From: Porphyromonas sp.
GTDB lineage: Bacteria > Bacteroidota > Bacteroidia > Bacteroidales > Porphyromonadaceae
Assembly (NCBI GenBank): GCA_029983495.1
Contig: JASBZJ010000002.1
Location: 1 to 22,351 of the forward strand
DNA length: 22,351 bases
Direction of reading: 5' to 3'
The notes below the pieces were generated by a model, which was not told where the DNA came from, searched no databases, and saw only the letters and a list, made by a program, of their open reading frames with translations. A program made the translations under genes and the position numbers. Shown here in pieces: positions 1 through 7,689 of this stretch (positions are counted from its first letter, which is position 1; each line of letters starts with the position of its first letter).

Positions 1-1
1 G

Positions 2-1987
2 ACTAACAACGGTTGGGCTTTGAGCGTTTCGGGCAGTAAACGTTGGGGGCAACATGGTTATGCCTTAGGTCAATTCTACGATGCCTACGGCTATTTTATA
101 GGACTCGAAAAACGCATAGGCAGCAACAACTCACTTATGCTATACATTATTGGTGCACCAACCGAACGTGGCGTTGCCTCGGCCTCAACACAGGAAGCCT
201 ATAACCTTGCAGGGAGTAACTTTTATAACCCTAACGTTGGAATTCAAAACGGAAAATGGCGCAATGCTCGTGTTCGGAAGAACCACGAACCTATATTTCA
301 GTTACAACATGAGCTGAAAACCAGTAACCTAACACTTACCACTTCGGCAGGTTACCGTACCGGGTTTAGTGGCTACTCGGCTCTAAATTGGCACAATGCC
401 CCCGATCCTCGTCCCGATTACTACCGTTACCTGCCAAGTTATTATAGTTATATGACCGAGCAACCAAACCCCTTCCTCGAAGACTATTACACCGACCTTT
501 GGTCAAGTAAACGAGAGGTTCGCTACATAAACTGGGAAAGGTTGTATGAAATAAACCGTAACAACTTCCAAACTATATATTCAAATGATGGGAAACTTTT
601 AGCCTCTGGCAACCGAAGCGAATATGTTGTTGAAGATCGCCGAGAAGATCAACGCCAATTTAATGCTTCATCAGTAGCAAACCTTCATATTAACGATAAT
701 ATGAAACTCGACATCGGTGTAAACTATCGCTACAACCTCACCAAGAACTTTAACGTTATTAGCGACCTCCTTGGTGGTGATTATTGGTACGATATCGACA
801 AATTTTCGGAACGCGACTTTCCCGAAGAGCCGAGCAAAGCACAACTCGACCTCAACAACCCCGATAGAATTGTTCACAAAGGAGATATTTATAGCCATAA
901 CTATCATGCCCAAACGCAAAAAGCACAGCTATGGACCAACTACGCTTTTAACACACGTTACATTGATGGGTACGTTGCACTAGAAGGGATGTGGACAAAC
1001 ACGTACCGTATTGGTCAGCAAAAACGAGGCTTATTCCCCGAAAACTCGTACGGAAAAAGCGATATACTCAACTTTTTCGATTACGGGGCTAAAATGGGTA
1101 TTACCGCAAAATTTTCGGGTCATCATTTTGTTGTTGCAAATGCTAGTTACATAACCCAAGCTCCTTTCTTTAACGATATATTTATTTCGCCTCGAACCAA
1201 TAACTACTACATAGATAACCCCACAAGCGAAAAAATAGTATCCACTGATATAAGTTACGTACTTCGTCATCCTCAACTTAAAGGGCGTATAAGTTTTTTC
1301 TATTCAAAGTTTATGGATGGCACACGCAAAAGAAGCTTTTACGACGATGCCCACCGTGCTTTTTCGAACATCGTGTTAAGCAACATTGCACGTCAACATA
1401 TGGGGGTTGAAGTAGGATTCGAAGCAAAACTTACGACAGCCTTAACGGCTACAGCCGTATTTACATACGCAAACTATACCTACGCCAACAACCCTAACTA
1501 TATACAAACTGTTGATAATGACCGTTCGATTCTTGAGGACGAAAAAGTTTACTGGAACGGCTTCCACGTTGCTGGTACTCCTCAAACAGCAGCAAACATT
1601 TCGTTCAACTACCAAACGCCTTTTTATATGTATTTAGGGGTGGATTTCAATTATTTTAGCCGAAATTATATCGACTTAAACCCCAAATTACGTACCGATA
1701 TAGCGCGCGACCAACTCGACGAAAAGTTCACACAGCAGGAAAAATTCCCTGCGGCATGCACTATTGATGCAAACATTGGGTATTCCTACCGAATAAAGAG
1801 CGGTAAGTACCTCCGCTTAAACCTTACCATTACCAATATTCTTAATAATAAAGGTGTAAAATCAGGTGGTTTCGAGCAATCTCGAATCCGACAAACGTCA
1901 GATGGAAAAATGATGCGTCCCTTCGATGCTAAGTACTACTATATGCTAGGTACAAACTATTTTCTTAATGTTGCCTACGTATTCTAA
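2..1987 (+). CDS. TonB-dependent receptor, C-terminal part (5' end outside window)
   Basis: Outer-membrane beta-barrel of a TonB-dependent receptor that would import a ligand across the outer membrane using TonB energy. The reading frame is open to the left edge, so signal peptide, carboxypeptidase-like domain and plug are missing; the TTG at 20 is only the first start-like codon. About 660 residues are visible. They are rich in Tyr, Asn and Phe and show alternating hydrophobic/polar strands with long loops, plus the outer-membrane ending in aromatic-Val-Phe (last residues NVAYVF), the usual final barrel strand. The substrate cannot be read from the sequence. The next gene starts 36 nt downstream on the same strand and a second lipoprotein follows, so the receptor probably heads an operon with two DUF5689-type lipoproteins. 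Family call is firm from barrel features and context; SusC-like subtype is inference. Confidence 0.85.
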   Translation, partial: TNNGWALSVSGSKRWGQHGYALGQFYDAYGYFIGLEKRIGSNNSLMLYIIGAPTERGVASASTQEAYNLAGSNFYNPNVGIQNGKWRNARVRKNHEPIFQLQHELKTSNLTLTTSAGYRTGFSGYSALNWHNAPDPRPDYYRYLPSYYSYMTEQPNPFLEDYYTDLWSSKREVRYINWERLYEINRNNFQTIYSNDGKLLASGNRSEYVVEDRREDQRQFNASSVANLHINDNMKLDIGVNYRYNLTKNFNVISDLLGGDYWYDIDKFSERDFPEEPSKAQLDLNNPDRIVHKGDIYSHNYHAQTQKAQLWTNYAFNTRYIDGYVALEGMWTNTYRIGQQKRGLFPENSYGKSDILNFFDYGAKMGITAKFSGHHFVVANASYITQAPFFNDIFISPRTNNYYIDNPTSEKIVSTDISYVLRHPQLKGRISFFYSKFMDGTRKRSFYDDAHRAFSNIVLSNIARQHMGVEVGFEAKLTTALTATAVFTYANYTYANNPNYIQTVDNDRSILEDEKVYWNGFHVAGTPQTAANISFNYQTPFYMYLGVDFNYFSRNYIDLNPKLRTDIARDQLDEKFTQQEKFPAACTIDANIGYSYRIKSGKYLRLNLTITNILNNKGVKSGGFEQSRIRQTSDGKMMRPFDAKYYYMLGTNYFLNVAYVF

Positions 1988-2023
1988 AACTTTTTTACTG
2001 TAAAATTGTAATCTCATCTTTGT

Positions 2024-2839
2024 ATGAAACAAAATAAGTGTACCACGCTTTTTGTAACACTCATGGTTGTATTGCTCGTTTTGTCGTGCCACTACAACAA
2101 GTTCGAGCCTACTCCTAAGCCGAACAAGGAACCGTTACCAAATGCAACCCATACAATTTCCCAACTTAAGGCACTATATAAAAATGGGTCAGCGAGAACA
2201 ACCATAGCTAAGGATATTATAATTCGTGGAACTGTATCTACTAGCGACTTAAAAGGGAACTTTTACCGAACAATTGATATTCAGGACGAAACTGGTGGCA
2301 TTGAGCTCAAAATGGGAATGCCAAACCTTAGTTTAATATATCCTAAAGGAACCGAAATAGCCGTTCGTTGCCAAAACCTCGCATTGGGTAAATACGGCGA
2401 TGTTATTAATTTGGGTTTTCCAAGCGATGACGCAAAGTACGAAACTAGTTTTGTTCCTGACCTTATGGTTCCCAGGGTTATGATTGCTGGAGAACATAAA
2501 GGTATAGCTCCTCAGGTTTTAACGCTTAAGCAAATAAGCAAGAAATTCGCCAACACTCTTATTTGCATAAGCGATGTACAGTTTATCGATTCTGAAATCG
2601 GACAAACTTATGCCGATCCTATAAACAAAACCTCAGTTTCGGCTGTCAACCGAACACTAATCGATAAATACGGTAACACAATTACTGTTCGCACAAGTAG
2701 CTATGCACTATTTGCTGGAAAAAAACTTCCCGAGGGAAGTGGTTCTATTGAAGCTTTACTTACCTATTTTCGCGATACGCCTCAACTTGTTATTAGCGAT
2801 AACGAAACAGATGTAAAGCTTACCAAGCCTCGATTCTGA
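2024..2839 (+). CDS. DUF5689-type lipoprotein, single module
   Basis: 271-residue lipoprotein. A lipobox ends LVLS-Cys22 after a hydrophobic segment, so the chain is probably acylated at Cys22. Residues about 43-268 match the Bacteroidetes DUF5689 pattern: an opening helix (ISQLKALYKNG), a strand with IIIRGTVSTSD, the DIQDETGGIEL strand, and a closing PEGSGSIEALL segment. The fold is thought to resemble an OB fold, which suggests ligand binding, but the function is unknown. It lies 36 nt after the TonB-dependent receptor and 44 nt before a larger lipoprotein with two related modules, so the three probably act together at the outer membrane. The residues after the lipid Cys (HYNKFEP) lack the acidic Lys-Asp-Asp pattern of Bacteroidetes surface lipoproteins, so which side of the membrane it faces is open. 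ATG 2024 is chosen because the next Met (residue 14) would destroy the signal peptide. Confidence 0.8.
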   Translation: MKQNKCTTLFVTLMVVLLVLSCHYNKFEPTPKPNKEPLPNATHTISQLKALYKNGSARTTIAKDIIIRGTVSTSDLKGNFYRTIDIQDETGGIELKMGMPNLSLIYPKGTEIAVRCQNLALGKYGDVINLGFPSDDAKYETSFVPDLMVPRVMIAGEHKGIAPQVLTLKQISKKFANTLICISDVQFIDSEIGQTYADPINKTSVSAVNRTLIDKYGNTITVRTSSYALFAGKKLPEGSGSIEALLTYFRDTPQLVISDNETDVKLTKPRF

Positions 2840-2883
2840 GTGACTTTTAGTACAATAAAAACTTCAACATTCTATTTATAATC

Positions 2884-4659
2884 ATGAAAAAGACCTTTCT
2901 ACATGGGCTTATAAAGCTCGTTCCATTAGCTCTAATTGCAACTTCGCTACTTGCAATTAATGGTTGCAAGGACGACCCCGACAAGTACGAAACTCCCGAA
3001 GCAACAATTACACCTGAGCCAAAGGACAACACCTTTATTTTCGACCAAAATGAAGGAAGCCAAAACCTTACACTTAACACTAACCGCAAATGGAAAATAA
3101 CAACCAGTGGGGAAAGCTGGTTTACAATAACTCCAACCGAAGGCGATAAAGGCGAACACGTTATCACCGTTACCGTGCTTGCTAACGAAGGCGAAGCTCG
3201 CGAAGGACAATTTACCATTACTGCGTCAAGCAAAAAGTTTACCTTTAATGTACAACAAAAGAGCCAAGAAGGCAAAACAATCGAGTACACGCCACTTTCT
3301 GTTATTCAAGAAAAGGCTAAGGGATTGGATCAAAATGGAAAAACTATCGATGAAGAAATTGCGATACGCGCTGTTGTTACCACGCATTTCGAGGCTAAAC
3401 AATTCCCTTTTGCAGCATATCACCACATACAAGACGCTGAAGGCAATGCTATTGTTCTTACCCTAAAGAAAGGTAGTGGAGACCCTATTCCATTCGGAAC
3501 ACAAGTAACGGCTAAACTTAAAGGATGTAAACTATCGAACTATAATGGTACCGTACAAATTGAAGTTGAACGTGGCAACATTACATTGACCGATAACATG
3601 CCAATAGAGCCCAAGGATATTACCCTCGAAGAAGTACTAGCAGGAGGCCATGCAAACCAGTATGTTCGCATTAAAGGGTTGCAGTTTAAGAACTACAAAA
3701 ATGTTCTATACTTTGATGGAACATATAGTAGCAAACGCCATATAGTAGAAAATAGTAAAGGCACTACAACCTCGCTCGAAATATGGAAAACCTGCGTTTG
3801 GGGCAACGAAAACGTTCCCGAAGGAAGTGGAACTTTCACTGGTGTAGTAACAATAAATATTAGCAAAGGAAAAACTTATTACAACCTTCGCCCCACACAA
3901 AAAACAGATATCGCTTTTAACGAAAAACGCTTTGGCGAAAGTGGCGGTGGCGATGACCCCATTAAACCTACAGAATTCGATGGCGGAATAAAAGCTATTG
4001 TAGATATGTTTAATGCAGGTAAAACCGAAATTGAAACCACAACTACCCTAAAAGGCGTCATTATTAACAACCCTACAGGCAATGCTGTTAGCAACAAATC
4101 GGTTATTATTAGCGATAGTAAAGCGGGAATTATGCTATTCCTTACCGATAAAGGAGTAACTGAAAAACAATTCCAAGTGGGCGATAACGTAGAAGTTACC
4201 CTACAAGCTGGAACAAAAATGCAACGTTACAATAAAGGGGCTTTACAAATTGCACCTAAGCATGCTGATCTAAAAAAGGTGGAAAAAACTCACACTATTG
4301 AACCTATCGAGGTTTCGTTTGCCGACCTTATGACCGACAAAATAAAGGGAGAACTCGAAAACCGTTTAATTACCGTTAAAGGCGTTCAGTTCGTTACGGC
4401 AGGTGGAGCCTTTGCTGGTGATAAAACCTCTTACCTCCCTATTCAGGAAAATGCTTCGTCAAAGGCAACTAACGAATTCAACCTTCCTAGTGTTGCCTCT
4501 TCTTCTAAAAAGTTCAACAAACTAGGCATCTCTACCATTCCCGAAGGCAATGGCTCTATTACGGGGGTTGCCACATTATCGTTCTTCAAGAATAAATTTG
4601 TGTGCAATATTTGGGCACGTACTAGCAACGATATTCAACTCACAAACCCTCGTAAATAA
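2884..4659 (+). CDS. Surface lipoprotein: BACON domain plus two DUF5689-like modules
   Basis: 591-residue lipoprotein. The signal peptide ends at a lipobox INGC with Cys28, followed by KDDPDK, which resembles the Bacteroidetes lipoprotein export signal for surface display. Residues about 48-127 form a BACON domain (FIFDQNEGSQNLTL, WKITTSGESWFTITP, then a GEHVITVTV strand), an Ig-like module common in surface proteins. Residues about 133-346 and 364-589 are two divergent copies of the DUF5689/OB-like module of the upstream gene, joined by a Gly/Asp-rich linker near 351-361. Each ends with a Pro-Glu-Gly-(Ser/Asn)-Gly motif (312-316 in the first copy) and a terminal strand. No catalytic motif is visible, so a binding or structural role beside the TonB receptor is the best inference. 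A strong terminator follows, marking this as the last gene of the unit. Confidence 0.82.
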   Translation: MKKTFLHGLIKLVPLALIATSLLAINGCKDDPDKYETPEATITPEPKDNTFIFDQNEGSQNLTLNTNRKWKITTSGESWFTITPTEGDKGEHVITVTVLANEGEAREGQFTITASSKKFTFNVQQKSQEGKTIEYTPLSVIQEKAKGLDQNGKTIDEEIAIRAVVTTHFEAKQFPFAAYHHIQDAEGNAIVLTLKKGSGDPIPFGTQVTAKLKGCKLSNYNGTVQIEVERGNITLTDNMPIEPKDITLEEVLAGGHANQYVRIKGLQFKNYKNVLYFDGTYSSKRHIVENSKGTTTSLEIWKTCVWGNENVPEGSGTFTGVVTINISKGKTYYNLRPTQKTDIAFNEKRFGESGGGDDPIKPTEFDGGIKAIVDMFNAGKTEIETTTTLKGVIINNPTGNAVSNKSVIISDSKAGIMLFLTDKGVTEKQFQVGDNVEVTLQAGTKMQRYNKGALQIAPKHADLKKVEKTHTIEPIEVSFADLMTDKIKGELENRLITVKGVQFVTAGGAFAGDKTSYLPIQENASSKATNEFNLPSVASSSKKFNKLGISTIPEGNGSITGVATLSFFKNKFVCNIWARTSNDIQLTNPRK

Positions 4660-4698
4660 TGTATTGGCGTAAAGTTGCTACTTTACTTTAAGAATTAT

Positions 4699-4745
4699 AC
4701 AACGCCCCTAGGAGCTTTCAACCTCCTTGATGGGCGTTGTTTTGC
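4699..4745 (+). terminator. Intrinsic terminator after the receptor/DUF5689 operon
   Basis: A perfect 9-bp outer stem (ACAACGCCC at 4699-4707 with GGGCGTTGT at 4732-4740) encloses an inner 5-bp stem (4710-4714 with 4723-4727). The outer stem runs directly into a T-rich tract, TTGTTTTG. It sits 40 nt after the stop of the BACON/DUF5689 gene and ahead of the next gene, so it separates the two transcription units. Confidence 0.85.
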
Positions 4746-4802
4746 TAATACTAAGCTCACAAAATATTAAATCAAAGTCATTCGTCACTTATCAAGTACA
4801 AA

Positions 4803-6020
4803 ATGAGGCAAGCACTACTCTATTTCTTTACAGCATTAACCATTTTAAGCAATGCCATAAACACATCTGCTCAAAACGATCAATCCAGCACGAGAAGTAA
4901 ACAAACACTGCCTCCAATGGTTTTTTATCTATCAATGGTTGGCGAAGGCTTTTTTAGAAATAACGAATACAAAGCTCCTTATGGAACAGGGTACACTTTA
5001 CCAATCGGGCAATTCCAAACAGTAATTGGCTATCGCATAGAACAAAATCTTCCAATTTATTTCGAACTTGGAGCATCGTTAACCCTTTATTCAGGAGCTG
5101 AAAGGTATCCCAAAGGAACATGGTATGCCGAACTTCCGTATTGGCAACCCCCAGCACACACAACCCCAATACCTCATATTATACCTTTGTTTGCCTTCGT
5201 TGCTCACCCTTCGAAAAATGCCGAAGTGAGAATAGGAAAGGTAAAGAGAAGTGAACAACATGGTATTATCGACCCACTATATAGTCGTGAGTATTCCCAT
5301 AGTTCCTACCCCGAAATGGGAGTTCAACTCCTATGGAATACTCCCAAATTAGTACTCGATACATGGGTGGATTGGCAGAGCTTTATTTACAAAAACGACA
5401 ATCACCAGGAAGCCTTTGTAATGGGCTTAAATACGACATACAATGCATGGAAGTTAAAACGACACATGCTTTCTCTTTCGCTACAGGCAATAGCGACGCA
5501 TCGCGGAGGCGAAACAAATTGGCAACAACAAGCCGAAGTACATAGCTACTTAGCTACAGGGCTAGGTGTTAACTATTCATACATATTTTCCCACAATAGC
5601 TCGCTTAGGAGCGATAACAATTTCCTATATGGCAAATTCTTCCTGTTAGGGAGTGCTATGCGCACTACTGAAGAGAATATGAAACCCGGGTTTGCCCAAT
5701 ATGCCCTTTTCGGGGTTAGCTGGAATAAACTCACCATCGAAACACGGTTTTGGCATGGAGAACGTTTTGTTTCACCTCTTGGCGGACCATTCGTAAATAC
5801 TCGAAATCTATGGGGAAGCCCCTATATGGAGAACCTTCCGAGGAATGGCTATTTGGGTTTGTTCGGGAAATACTCTTTTTTCAAATCTAACTATGCCGAT
5901 CTTTCGCTTGGGGGCGAGTTATGGATACATATTCCGTTATCGCAATCGACAAAAAAAATTAGTCATGCAATGGAGTTAACACTAACCATCTTTCCGCCTT
6001 CAATTTCATTATCTAAATAG
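4803..6020 (+). CDS. Outer-membrane beta-barrel protein of unknown function
   Basis: 405 residues. The signal peptide has a hydrophobic core (LLYFFTALTILSNAI) and a probable Ala-X-Ala-type cleavage after NTSA23. The mature chain is rich in aromatic residues and alternating strands throughout (for example VIGYRIEQNLPIYFELGA, LVLDTWVDWQSFIY, LTIETRFWHGERF, LGLFGKYSFF), as expected of an outer-membrane barrel or porin-like protein. A central signature (VRIGKVKRSEQHGIIDPLY, residues about 139-157) and the segment DTWVDWQSFIYKNDNHQEAFVMG look like a conserved Bacteroidales family, but I cannot name a DUF with certainty. Wzi-type capsule proteins and OprD-like porins were considered; no diagnostic motif was found. 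It appears monocistronic: a terminator lies upstream and about 440 gene-free bases lie downstream. ATG 4803 is the only start that keeps the signal peptide. Confidence 0.7.
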   Translation: MRQALLYFFTALTILSNAINTSAQNDQSSTRSKQTLPPMVFYLSMVGEGFFRNNEYKAPYGTGYTLPIGQFQTVIGYRIEQNLPIYFELGASLTLYSGAERYPKGTWYAELPYWQPPAHTTPIPHIIPLFAFVAHPSKNAEVRIGKVKRSEQHGIIDPLYSREYSHSSYPEMGVQLLWNTPKLVLDTWVDWQSFIYKNDNHQEAFVMGLNTTYNAWKLKRHMLSLSLQAIATHRGGETNWQQQAEVHSYLATGLGVNYSYIFSHNSSLRSDNNFLYGKFFLLGSAMRTTEENMKPGFAQYALFGVSWNKLTIETRFWHGERFVSPLGGPFVNTRNLWGSPYMENLPRNGYLGLFGKYSFFKSNYADLSLGGELWIHIPLSQSTKKISHAMELTLTIFPPSISLSK

Positions 6021-6458
6021 CTCAGTACAAATCTAATACGATATACCATTCCGTTAAAATATATCTCATTAAATAACGAAAGTTCCTTCGCAGTATCCAT
6101 TACTTACAGTGCATGTTGGAAAGAGAGCTATTATTTCTTTCGCAGAAGGATTCATTGGTAGAATTGGTTGTGCATGGCTCTATATTTACAATACTCCTCA
6201 GTACTCTCAACAAGGGAGAATAATGAAGGTTTGTTATATGTATTGTTTTTCTACTCACAAGTAAAATAATAAACGGACGTGTTTTTTGTTTGAATTTACC
6301 TGAAGAGTTCGAATTTTGTGGGACAGTAAAATTACCCATGGTACAAAGCCTTAAGCACAATACAAAAACACATTTACCAGCTATAAGCGAAAAACTGGGA
6401 ACACCCCCTCTCGTTGCGCTGATAAATGGAATCTGCCGAATAGAAAATAAAGGGGGAA
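6021..6458. other. Gene-free stretch of about 440 nt before the tRNA promoter
   Basis: No convincing gene is seen on either strand. A minus-strand open frame (6100-6507) has a run of Ser/Asn/Cys-rich sequence with no domain-like pattern and runs over the tRNA promoter, so I do not accept it. The heptamer TTCGCAG occurs twice (around 6088 and 6138) but without further structure. No strong terminator for the upstream barrel gene was found. It may be decayed sequence or hold an untranslated RNA; nothing specific can be supported. Confidence 0.5.
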
Positions 6459-6491
6459 TTTGGTATTTTCGACAAAAAAGTATTACCTTTG
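6459..6491 (+). promoter_or_regulatory. Bacteroidetes-type promoter for the tRNA gene
   Basis: TTTG at 6459-6462 is followed after a 21-bp spacer by TACCTTTG at 6484-6491, an exact match to the -7 consensus TAnnTTTG with the known -33 TTTG element at the known spacing for the Bacteroidetes primary sigma factor. The predicted start is some 7 nt further on, roughly 25 nt before the tRNA. This is the clearest promoter in the window and supports the phylum assignment. Confidence 0.8.
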
Positions 6492-6521
6492 CAAACGCAA
6501 TTGGCAACAGCTCAGTTGTGG

Positions 6522-6595
6522 GGTCCTATAGCTCAGTTGGTTAGAGCACCTGACTCATAATCAGGGAGTCCTTGGTTCAAGCCCAAGTGGGACCA
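6522..6595 (+). tRNA. tRNA with CAT anticodon: tRNA-Met (elongator) or tRNA-Ile2
   Basis: A complete 74-nt cloverleaf can be drawn: acceptor GGTCCTA with TGGGACC (one G-T pair), D-arm GCTC/GAGC with loop AGTTGGTTA, anticodon stem CCTGA/TCAGG with loop CTCATAA, 5-nt variable loop GAGTC, T-arm CTTGG/CCAAG with loop TTCAAGC, discriminator A. The 3' CCA is not encoded in full (ACAG follows). The anticodon CAT means either elongator Met or an Ile tRNA whose C34 is converted to lysidine by TilS. The pairs C4-G69 and C5-G68, known TilS determinants in E. coli tRNA-Ile2, are present, so Ile2 is a real alternative. It is not the initiator: the first base pair is a normal G-C and the anticodon stem lacks three consecutive G-C pairs. 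Confidence 0.95.
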
Positions 6596-6614
6596 CAGTT
6601 ATGACTATTATGAT

Positions 6615-6664
6615 TTCGTTTGATAAGTGGTGAGATATTGCCCTTATCAAACGAAGTTTTTTTT
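6615..6664 (+). terminator. Strong intrinsic terminator after the tRNA
   Basis: A perfect 13-bp inverted repeat (TTCGTTTGATAAG at 6615-6627 with CTTATCAAACGAA at 6643-6655), 15-nt loop, then G and eight T residues. It lies 20 nt after the tRNA and ends that short transcript. Confidence 0.92.
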
Positions 6665-6771
6665 GAAACTAAAATACTCCTCAAATTATAAACCCAATAA
6701 AAAAGAATAGAGAAGCACAAACGCATTTATAGCTGAGGAATAATAAGGCTATATAGGTTTCTAAAAAGCAG

Positions 6772-6779
6772 TATCTTTG
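6772..6779 (+). promoter_or_regulatory. Possible -7 element for the lipoprotein-rsmG-gcvP operon
   Basis: TATCTTTG matches the TAnnTTTG consensus exactly. No good TTTG lies 19-21 bp upstream, so the -33 half is missing or weak. A start here would give a leader of about 135 nt before the ATG at 6924. The leader (about 6786-6923) contains a 6-codon micro-ORF (ATG at 6804 to TAG) and a 7-bp hairpin (CAAGTTT 6851-6857 with AAACTTG 6872-6878). No known riboswitch was recognised. Confidence 0.45.
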
Positions 6780-6923
6780 TAACTGTAAAGTCTCAAACAT
6801 AGAATGAGGCATACAGCAGGGTAGCAATGTGAACAAAACCCTTTATAGGCCAAGTTTGGTTACTCAAAAAAAAACTTGTCGGAACAAAAAGAAGTAAGCT
6901 TATAGCGTAGATAATATATAGAG

Positions 6924-7685
6924 ATGAACGCACAAAATTCGCTTGTTGTTTTCATTATTCTTTTAGCAAGCTCAATGCTGAGTTGCACCAAAAGGAATAA
7001 CAAAAGCGAAAGCCACCCTATACAATGGGATACAATTCATTACCAAGCAACTACTCCAGCCGAGGAGGGAAATGGGAGCATTGTTCAGGATTTTGAATTA
7101 CTCTTTCCTAGCCACAAAGATCGCCTAAAGCGCGAAATTTATCGTGTTGTATTAGGCTTTACCGGTAGCGAAACTATTCCAGCGAAACAACTAGTAGATT
7201 CTCTTGCACGAACGAACCGGAAACACTTTCTTTTGGATAGGGATGTTATTTTAGGAACTGTATACCACGAACAAATTTCGTCGTTTGTTGCCTACGAAGA
7301 CCCGTTGTTACTATCGCTTGCTGTAAACTATACTAGTTTTAAAGGAGCCGATGAGCCTTCGAACACGGTGTGTTTTTACAACTTTATTTTGCCTGAAGGC
7401 ATAGCCCTAAGCGAAAGTAGTATTTTTATAGATGGCTATGAGGAACCCCTTACCCATTTACTAGTAGAACACATAAAAAAAACATACCTTACCAATGCTG
7501 TTGTAAACTACGATGAAGTACGCCCTAATGGCAACTTTAAGATTGATACGAAAGGTATTACTTACTGTTTTCAGGAGAAACTTGTACTCGTTGATAGCAA
7601 CAACGAAATGATGATCCCACTTTCATGGGAAGAACTAAAAACACTACTTCGCGAATCATCGCCCATCAATCACCTCATAAACTAA
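6924..7685 (+). CDS. DUF3298 (RsiV-like) lipoprotein
   Basis: 253 residues. The signal peptide ends in lipobox MLSC with Cys21. The tail after Cys (TKRNNKSES) is basic, not acidic, so it probably faces the periplasm. The C-terminal part shows the DUF3298 signature: PNGNFKIDTKGITYCFQ at 201-217 and the IPLSWEELKTLL segment at 231-242, equivalent to the 'F.LT..GI.F.F......G...V.IP..EL' pattern seen in RsiV, PdaC and many Bacteroidetes lipoproteins. RsiV-type domains bind lysozyme in Firmicutes, but whether that applies here is unknown. The gene stops 4 nt before rsmG and so is probably cotranscribed with rsmG, the hydrolase and gcvP; no functional link is evident. Confidence 0.78.
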   Translation: MNAQNSLVVFIILLASSMLSCTKRNNKSESHPIQWDTIHYQATTPAEEGNGSIVQDFELLFPSHKDRLKREIYRVVLGFTGSETIPAKQLVDSLARTNRKHFLLDRDVILGTVYHEQISSFVAYEDPLLLSLAVNYTSFKGADEPSNTVCFYNFILPEGIALSESSIFIDGYEEPLTHLLVEHIKKTYLTNAVVNYDEVRPNGNFKIDTKGITYCFQEKLVLVDSNNEMMIPLSWEELKTLLRESSPINHLIN

Positions 7686-7689
7686 AAAA

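Noticed and set aside
2015..2022. CATCTTTG resembling a -7 promoter element just before the DUF5689 lipoprotein
   Set aside because: One base off the consensus, no TTTG at the right distance, and its predicted start would fall inside the gene.
2847..3290. 147-residue minus-strand open frame opposite the BACON domain
   Set aside because: Mirror of a well supported gene with no family resemblance of its own.
6100..6507. 135-residue open frame on the minus strand
   Set aside because: Composition is irregular (Ser/Asn/Cys runs), no domain or signal peptide is evident, and it covers the tRNA promoter.
6290..6544. 84-residue open frame on the plus strand
   Set aside because: It runs through the tRNA promoter and into the tRNA gene itself.
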